Shown: positions 35,089 to 40,172 of the stretch, piece after piece
How the letters are laid out: every line of letters starts with the position of its first letter
Numbering within the stretch: position 1 is the stretch's first letter
DNA from: an uncultured Ectothiorhodospiraceae bacterium
GTDB lineage: Bacteria; Pseudomonadota; Gammaproteobacteria; UBA6429; Thiohalophilaceae
Length of the DNA stretch: 40,172 bases
Direction of reading: 5' to 3'
NCBI GenBank assembly: GCA_947258695.1
Contig: CAMYJG010000022.1
Location: 1-40,172 of the forward strand
Notes under the pieces: model-generated
Databases searched by the model: none
What the model saw: the letters and a program-made list of their open reading frames with translations, nothing else
What the model was told of the DNA's origin: nothing
Position numbers and translations under genes: made by a program

Positions 35089-35694
35089 CTACTCACGCTT
35101 ACGAAACCAGCCGGTTAAACTGGCGCGCTCACGTTTCGCGGGTAATACTTCATGCTCGAACTCGGCACTCAAAAAACAAACAACAGTCCCCGCATCAGGT
35201 AAGACTGTAATAATTTCGCCATTATTTAAGTAAAGCTTGAGTTCTCCCCCATCCTCTTTATGCCAGTTTTCGTTCAGGTAACAAATAAAAGTAATAACCC
35301 GAGTGTCCTGGTTTTTATGTTGATCAAGATGGCGCTTATAAAATGAATTTTCTGAATACAAGGCAAAATGAACTTCAAATTCATTTAAACCCATATAGAA
35401 TCGTTTGTTAATTTCTTGTTTTAGCTCTTCCGCATGTTCTAAAAATATTTTTTGCGATTCTGTTAAGTTACTTTCATCAAACCAACTAATTTCATCACTA
35501 CGAATACTTTGTTCTATATGGAAATTATTATTTCTTCCAATACCGGCTTGTTTTAATAGACCTTGTTGACGAATCGTGCTCAAGGTTTGTTTTAGTGATT
35601 GGGTAAGCTCAGTTGAAAAAAAGTTATTCTGTACAGACCACCCCTGACTTTCAAGATCTTCAAGTATGTTTTCGATTTTATATTTCAATTGCAA
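35089..35694 (-). CDS. 2-oxoglutarate/Fe(II)-dependent dioxygenase (SM-20/PHD type)
   Basis: A 201-residue oxygenase of the prolyl-hydroxylase-like family. The iron ligands are visible: His122 and Asp124 (YKRHLDQH) and His181 (AEFEHEVLP). Arg190, nine residues later (RERASLTGWFRKR), binds 2-oxoglutarate. The CYLNENWHKEDGGELKLYL segment is a hallmark. Bacterial members hydroxylate proteins such as EF-Tu, but the target here is unknown. It ends four bases from darP (convergent) and lies downstream of tldD (11-base gap), probably in the same transcript. Confidence 0.9.
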   Translation of the reverse strand: MQLKYKIENILEDLESQGWSVQNNFFSTELTQSLKQTLSTIRQQGLLKQAGIGRNNNFHIEQSIRSDEISWFDESNLTESQKIFLEHAEELKQEINKRFYMGLNEFEVHFALYSENSFYKRHLDQHKNQDTRVITFICYLNENWHKEDGGELKLYLNNGEIITVLPDAGTVVCFLSAEFEHEVLPAKRERASLTGWFRKRE

Positions 35695-35705
35695 TGATTA
35701 TTTAT

Positions 35706-37142
35706 TTAAGCCGTTCCACCTACGGTTAAACTATCAACTTTTAAAGTGGGTTGACCGACACCCACTCGTACACTCTGACCTTCTTTACCACAAACACCGA
35801 CACCAGTATCTAATTTAAGATCATTGCCGACCATGGATACACGGGTAAGAACATCAGGGCCATTGCCAATTAATGTCGCACCTTTGATAGGCTGGGTAAT
35901 TTTTCCTTTCTCTATGAGATACGCTTCACTGGCTGAAAAAACAAATTTACCTGACGTAATATCAACCTGGCCGCCGCCAAAGTTAACTGCGTAAACACCT
36001 TTATCAACCGACTCTATAATTTCTTGCGGATCATGTTCACCGGCTAACATATAGGTATTGGTCATACGTGGCATCGGCAAATGGGCATAAGATTCTCGGC
36101 GACCATTACCCGTAGATTTTTCACCCATTAATTCGGCATTCATTTTATCTTGCATATAGCCTTTAAGAATGCCTTTTTCGATTAACATGGTTTGTTGCGT
36201 TGTTGTGCCTTCATCATCCATGTTTAGTGAACCACGGCGTGCATCTAAAGTCCCGTCATCAACAATCGTGCATAAACTTGAAGCTACACGCTCACCAATT
36301 CGACCGCTGAATGCTGAACTACCTTTGCGATTAAAGTCACCTTCAAGCCCGTGCCCAACCGCTTCATGCAACAAGACTCCCGGCCATCCTGCGCCAAGCA
36401 CAACAGGCATAGCGCCAGCAGGTGCTTCAACAGCTTTTAAATTAACCAATGCCTGGCGTACCGCTTCACGGGCAAAACCTAAGGCACGATCTTCCTCAAT
36501 GAAGTATTCATAACCGACACGCCCTCCACCACCAGAGCTGGCTTGTTCACGTTTATCTCCATCTTCTGCAATAACAGTCACATTCATACGCACTAACGGA
36601 CGAACATCTGCATTCAAAGTGCCATCACTTGATGCAACCAGCACCACTTCATGTACACCAACAAGACTGGCAATAACCTGTTTAATACGAGGATCTTGTT
36701 TACGTGCTTCAGCATCAACCTGTTTTAATAAATCAATTTTCTCATCGGTGTTCAGAGAATCAAGTGGATCAACTGGTAAATATAAATTATGAGATGAATG
36801 TTTTTTCCAGGCCTGTACCTGGTTTTGTTGTCCTGCACGCGCAATAGTTTTTGCCGCATCCGCAGCCTGGTTTAATGCAGGTAAAACAATTTCATCCGAA
36901 TAAGAAAAACCGGTTTTTTCACCACTAATAGCACGAACCCCAACGCCCTGTTCGATATTATAATTACCTTCTTTCACAATCCCATCTTCTAGCACCCATG
37001 ACTCATGTCGTGATGTTTGAAAATAAAGATCAGCCTGGTTAATACTGTTTCCCATCATCTGGTCAAGCACATTTTGTAAATCGTTTACTTCAAGTCCCGT
37101 AGGCGATAATAAAATGTCATTTGCAGTTTCAAGATAACTCAT
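35706..37142 (-). CDS. tldD: Metalloprotease TldD
   Basis: TldD is the zinc-bearing subunit of the TldD/PmbA protease. I use the ATG at 37140-37142 ([14 protein letters not shown]), giving 478 residues; a TTG at 37172 would overlap the nitrilase gene. The zinc motif [11 protein letters not shown] (HExxxH) is present, as are [20 protein letters not shown] at the N terminus and [14 protein letters not shown]. It lies nine bases downstream of the nitrilase and upstream of the dioxygenase. pmbA is only about 1.2 kb away, so both protease subunits are encoded locally. Confidence 0.97.
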   Translation of the reverse strand: MSYLETANDILLSPTGLEVNDLQNVLDQMMGNSINQADLYFQTSRHESWVLEDGIVKEGNYNIEQGVGVRAISGEKTGFSYSDEIVLPALNQAADAAKTIARAGQQNQVQAWKKHSSHNLYLPVDPLDSLNTDEKIDLLKQVDAEARKQDPRIKQVIASLVGVHEVVLVASSDGTLNADVRPLVRMNVTVIAEDGDKREQASSGGGGRVGYEYFIEEDRALGFAREAVRQALVNLKAVEAPAGAMPVVLGAGWPGVLLHEAVGHGLEGDFNRKGSSAFSGRIGERVASSLCTIVDDGTLDARRGSLNMDDEGTTTQQTMLIEKGILKGYMQDKMNAELMGEKSTGNGRRESYAHLPMPRMTNTYMLAGEHDPQEIIESVDKGVYAVNFGGGQVDITSGKFVFSASEAYLIEKGKITQPIKGATLIGNGPDVLTRVSMVGNDLKLDTGVGVCGKEGQSVRVGVGQPTLKVDSLTVGGTA

Positions 37143-37150
37143 AACAAAAT

Positions 37151-37996
37151 TTACTCTTTTGGAAGCAGACAAGGAATTTTTCGATTCTTTAAAACCGGAA
37201 AACTTCTGCGAATATTTATTAAACGTTCTAAATCAATATCAGCGATAACATACCCGGAACCCTGGGGTAAGCGATCTAAAATAACACCCCATGGATCGAC
37301 TATCATGCTATCACCATAGGTCTCACGTCCACTAACGTGATAACCACCCTGTGCAGAAGCAATGATATAACACAGGTTCTCTATTGCACGGGCACGTAAT
37401 AACACTTCCCAATGTGCTTTTCCGGTAATAGCAGTAAAAGCAGATGGAACTACGATAACTTCAGCGCCTTGCAATATGAGTTGTCGAAACAGCTCAGGAA
37501 AACGCAGGTCAAAACAAATTGCTAAACCTACTTTACCAAAAGGTGTATCAACAACAATCGCTTTGTTACCGGCTTCTAAAGTTTCTGACTCGTAATATGT
37601 TTCACTTGATTCTTCAAGGTGAACATCAAACAAGTGAATTTTATCATAGCGACTGACTTGTTCACCTTGCTCATTATAGACCAGGCAGGCTGCGTAGGCT
37701 TTATTTTCATAGTCAGTATGGTTTTGTTCTAACTTTACAGGGATTGTTCCTGCTACCAGCCAGATTTTATTTATTTTAGCCTGTTCAGACAGAAACTCCT
37801 GTATTGGTCCTGTGCCTTCTTTTTCTGCCACGATTAATTGGTCAGAGTCATGTAGCCCCATAATGGCAAAGCTTTCAGGCAAAACCACCAATTTTGCGCC
37901 TGCACTGGCAGCATTTGATATTTGACGACCAACCTCAATTAAATTAGCACTGACGTTAGGACCAGACGCCATCTGGATTGCAGCAATTTTTGTCAT
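37151..37996 (-). CDS. Carbon-nitrogen hydrolase (nitrilase superfamily, Nit-like)
   Basis: A 281-residue amidase of the nitrilase superfamily with the catalytic triad Glu41 ([10 protein letters not shown]), Lys119 ([10 protein letters not shown]) and Cys161 ([14 protein letters not shown]). The LHD-like segments and [12 protein letters not shown] loop fit the Nit1/deaminated-glutathione amidase branch, which repairs deaminated glutathione. The yhdP-nit-tldD order is common in Gammaproteobacteria. It overlaps the upstream small gene by four bases (ATGA). Confidence 0.92.
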   Translation of the reverse strand: MTKIAAIQMASGPNVSANLIEVGRQISNAASAGAKLVVLPESFAIMGLHDSDQLIVAEKEGTGPIQEFLSEQAKINKIWLVAGTIPVKLEQNHTDYENKAYAACLVYNEQGEQVSRYDKIHLFDVHLEESSETYYESETLEAGNKAIVVDTPFGKVGLAICFDLRFPELFRQLILQGAEVIVVPSAFTAITGKAHWEVLLRARAIENLCYIIASAQGGYHVSGRETYGDSMIVDPWGVILDRLPQGSGYVIADIDLERLINIRRSFPVLKNRKIPCLLPKE

Positions 37997-38325
37997 TCAG
38001 ATAAAACTTCAAGTTCGATAGTGGTAGAAATTGCATTTCCCTGCACTAACTCTATTCGTGTTGATGATAAACCTAAGGCTATCAACCAGCTTCTTAACTC
38101 ATTTACCCACAGTGTACCTTCATCACCACCTGGGTACTTGAGATTAAGTATACTATTGGTACTTTTATGCAATTTATTCATACTGTTATATATTGCCGGC
38201 ATAGCGAGAATCGTGGTCGTTTTTTTAGGTACTGACCATTCTTTGGCATGCAATAATTCGACCTCAGCAGCATTTAAAGTAGAGACAAATAATAACATTA
38301 GGGAAGTGAAGGTTAATTTCTTCAT
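37993..38325 (-). CDS. Small secreted protein between yhdP and the nitrilase
   Basis: A 110-residue protein. I start at the ATG at 38325 (MKKLTFTSLMLLFVSTLNAAEVELL), which gives a clean signal peptide; longer readings back to 38448 run into yhdP and have no family look. The mature part has IYNSMNKLHKSTNSILNLKYPGGDEGTLWVNELRSWLIALGL and ends VQGNAISTTIELEVL. I recognise no named domain. The four-base overlap with the nitrilase gene implies co-translation. Confidence 0.75.
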   Translation of the reverse strand: MKKLTFTSLMLLFVSTLNAAEVELLHAKEWSVPKKTTTILAMPAIYNSMNKLHKSTNSILNLKYPGGDEGTLWVNELRSWLIALGLSSTRIELVQGNAISTTIELEVLSE

Positions 38326-38359
38326 GACTAACAGTGTATCATAAATACACTTTTTACTC

Positions 38360-40172
38360 TCACTCATCTTCAAGCCTCTGAATTTCTGGTTTATCCCATG
38401 TACCGCTAATTTCATAAGTACGGGTTGAAGCCTCATTAAATTGCTCACCGGTTATTTTATCAACCAGCCAAAGACCGATACCAGCAGGTAAATTAACCAG
38501 CAAAGCAGTAATACCAGCCAGGCCTTCACCGACTTCAGGAATGACTTCAACTACATTTTCATAATCTCTATCAACCAGTCCAGTTCGACCGCTAACAAAA
38601 ATTTCTGCTACCGTACTGGAGATTTCAAAATCCTCTACATAAGCATCGCCGTCTTCAAGTGTAATTTCACCATTTGCACTATCAAAACTAAAACCTGACT
38701 TAAAGGTACCTTTAAAGTCGCCAAACAATTTCCTTGGCAAAGCGGATAAACTAAACAGGCCCAGTAATCGTCCTGCTTCGGCATCAACCTCTTTAATATT
38801 ACCATCATTGATACTCAGCTGAGTTGTTCCGTTTAGCTTAGCTAAAGAAAATTGAGCAGGTGATGATTGCCAGTTAATATTACTAACCGTTTTAGCAACA
38901 CCTTTATCTATAATCGCAGCAAAGCCCAGATCAGTTAACATCTCACCAAAGTTATTACTACTTAGCGTGACGGACATGTTTGTTTTATGCTGGCCACGCG
39001 AATATCGCCAGCCACCATGAGCATATAATTTCATATTTCTTGCTGATAGAATAATCTCATCAAAATGCAAACCATAATACTTCTTTGAAACTTTAAAATC
39101 TAAGCGCCCAAGAAATGTGTTATCCCAGGAAAGTTTCTTAATTATTCCTTCAAACCTGGGCAGATTTTTTGGGCTTGTCGTCTCAACCTCATCATCGGAA
39201 TTACTGTCATCAGCCAGAATTTCCAGTTTATCCAAGTTTAAGACGACAGGATTAACGAAAAAACTTTGTTTTTCTGCCTTTTTATCTAGGGCCAATGCTT
39301 TAAACCATTTTGAAGGCGTCAGCTTATTAAAGTTGCCATCGATATATAAAACGTTCTTTTTAGGTAAACTTGCTTTTCTCGCAGATGCGGAAACTGCACC
39401 TTTATTCAAAAAATATTTATGTTTTGATTGATCTAGCTCTAAAATTGCAGATCCTTTTTTGCCAAATGCTATTCCAAGCTGGATTTTATTGTTACCACTA
39501 AAAACGGTAGAAAAATCAAACTTCTGACGAGACTGTGGTTTTTTATAAAAATAATCAGGGAGATCACTTTTAACACCCAGTAAATTACTTTTAATTCGTA
39601 AAAATGGATTTTTATTTTTCGAGTTTTTCCCCGGGAAAAGCATATTTGCCGCATAACTGGTAACTCCAGAAATTTTATCGGCACCAGGTATATTAAAGCG
39701 CTTTAACATTTTTCCCGGCCTCATTTTCCCTTTCGCAGATATATTAGTACCGTTATTACCAGCTAAAGACTTAACTTCTAAAACTGCTTTTTCACCTGAA
39801 ATTTTTGCTACGACATTATTACTAGACAATTTTTTTTCAGTAAAAAAAAATTCTCCCGCAATATCTGTAATATCAACTTTATCTTTCAACATATAGACAG
39901 AAGCCGTATTTAGTTTGGCAGAACCAGAATAAGTTAAAGATTTATTTTTGCTAATTTCTTCTCCCAATGGAATATTCATTTTCATTGAGGCAACGATATC
40001 GCCAGTCATACGCATTGAGGCAATGGTAGTTTTTGCTTCCGGTAAAATAGGACTATTAACCAGGAAACTGGCTATATTTTCAGTAGAGCCACTGGCATGC
40101 AAATTGAGATTGACTTCAGTATTATTAAAAGAAGGTATTTCTGCATACGAATCACTCATTAAATTCTTTTCA
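38360..40172 (-). CDS. yhdP: YhdP, AsmA-like phospholipid-transport protein (C-terminal part)
   Basis: The frame remains open to the window edge, so this is the C-terminal ~600 residues of a larger protein (about 1270 in E. coli). YhdP spans the periplasm as a long beta-rich channel with TamB and YdbH and carries phospholipids to the outer membrane. The end LLGLFSLSALPRKLFGDFKGTFKSGFSFDSANGEITLEDGDAY is the conserved AsmA-like C-terminal domain, followed by ISGRTGLVDRDYENVVEVIPEV and a hydrophobic LVNLPAGIGLWLVDKITGEQ. Next on this strand come the small secreted protein, nitrilase and tldD. Confidence 0.95.
   Translation of the reverse strand, partial: EKNLMSDSYAEIPSFNNTEVNLNLHASGSTENIASFLVNSPILPEAKTTIASMRMTGDIVASMKMNIPLGEEISKNKSLTYSGSAKLNTASVYMLKDKVDITDIAGEFFFTEKKLSSNNVVAKISGEKAVLEVKSLAGNNGTNISAKGKMRPGKMLKRFNIPGADKISGVTSYAANMLFPGKNSKNKNPFLRIKSNLLGVKSDLPDYFYKKPQSRQKFDFSTVFSGNNKIQLGIAFGKKGSAILELDQSKHKYFLNKGAVSASARKASLPKKNVLYIDGNFNKLTPSKWFKALALDKKAEKQSFFVNPVVLNLDKLEILADDSNSDDEVETTSPKNLPRFEGIIKKLSWDNTFLGRLDFKVSKKYYGLHFDEIILSARNMKLYAHGGWRYSRGQHKTNMSVTLSSNNFGEMLTDLGFAAIIDKGVAKTVSNINWQSSPAQFSLAKLNGTTQLSINDGNIKEVDAEAGRLLGLFSLSALPRKLFGDFKGTFKSGFSFDSANGEITLEDGDAYVEDFEISSTVAEIFVSGRTGLVDRDYENVVEVIPEVGEGLAGITALLVNLPAGIGLWLVDKITGEQFNEASTRTYEISGTWDKPEIQRLEDE

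Noticed and set aside
37143-37172. Longer start of tldD
   Set aside because: It uses a TTG inside the nitrilase gene; the ATG at 37142 fits the family start.

Overview
The window reads as a chromosomal segment of a free-living or symbiotic gammaproteobacterium with a moderately AT-rich genome. The gene orders murA-hisG-hisD, mlaFED-B-ibaG, yrbG next to kdsC-lptCAB-rpoN-hpf-ptsN-hprK-rapZ, and yhdP-nitrilase-tldD with darP/pmbA are gammaproteobacterial. The presence of hprK together with rapZ suggests a lineage near the Chromatiales/Thiotrichales rather than the enterics. This placement is inferred from synteny only. I recognised no rRNA, tRNA or CRISPR array.

Layout. Positions 1-2166 are accessory DNA: the end of an IS3-like element, a zinc-ribbon/deoxyribosyltransferase-like protein, a membrane/coiled-coil gene that has lost its start, and a MITE-like repeat. 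Positions 2167-7935 hold one very large alpha-2-macroglobulin gene with a perfect 36-bp internal tandem duplication. Positions 8003-14489 (minus strand) hold mlaF-mlaE-mlaD-mlaB, ibaG, murA, hisG and hisD, closed by a clear intrinsic terminator; mlaC is missing. Positions 14552-17559 hold a DUF72-like gene, then on the plus strand a 60-aa zinc protein, mlaA, a Ca/Na antiporter and a small metal-binding protein. Positions 17568-20780 (minus) hold a lipoprotein and an unusual trio: an RPE-CBS fusion, a type I-beta DAHP synthase and a second KdsC-like phosphatase. Positions 20943-30621 (plus) run kdsB-kdsC-lptC-lptA-lptB-rpoN-hpf-ptsN-hprK-rapZ-EIIA-HPr-mgtE. Positions 30646-31621 encode two small envelope proteins. 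Positions 31713-40172 carry ppk2 with a small partner, pmbA and darP, a 2OG dioxygenase, tldD, a nitrilase, a small secreted protein and the end of yhdP.

How the genes work together. Most of the window serves the Gram-negative envelope: peptidoglycan precursor synthesis (murA), phospholipid transport (mla genes, mlaA), Kdo activation and LPS export (kdsB, kdsC, lptABC), and phospholipid traffic (yhdP). The central part is linked to nitrogen/phosphate-type regulation (rpoN, ptsN, HPr, HprK, RapZ).

The most unusual element is the trio at 18184-20780. It lies in the interval between yrbG and kdsC, where kdsD (arabinose-5-phosphate isomerase, SIS plus two CBS domains) normally lies. The CBS pair of the fusion looks like that of KdsD, but the catalytic domain is of the ribulose-phosphate 3-epimerase fold. 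It is translationally coupled to a synthase with the DAHP-type motif and followed by a KdsC-like phosphatase, and it diverges from kdsB. I propose it as a candidate alternative or additional 3-deoxy-ulosonic acid pathway. The chemistry is inference.
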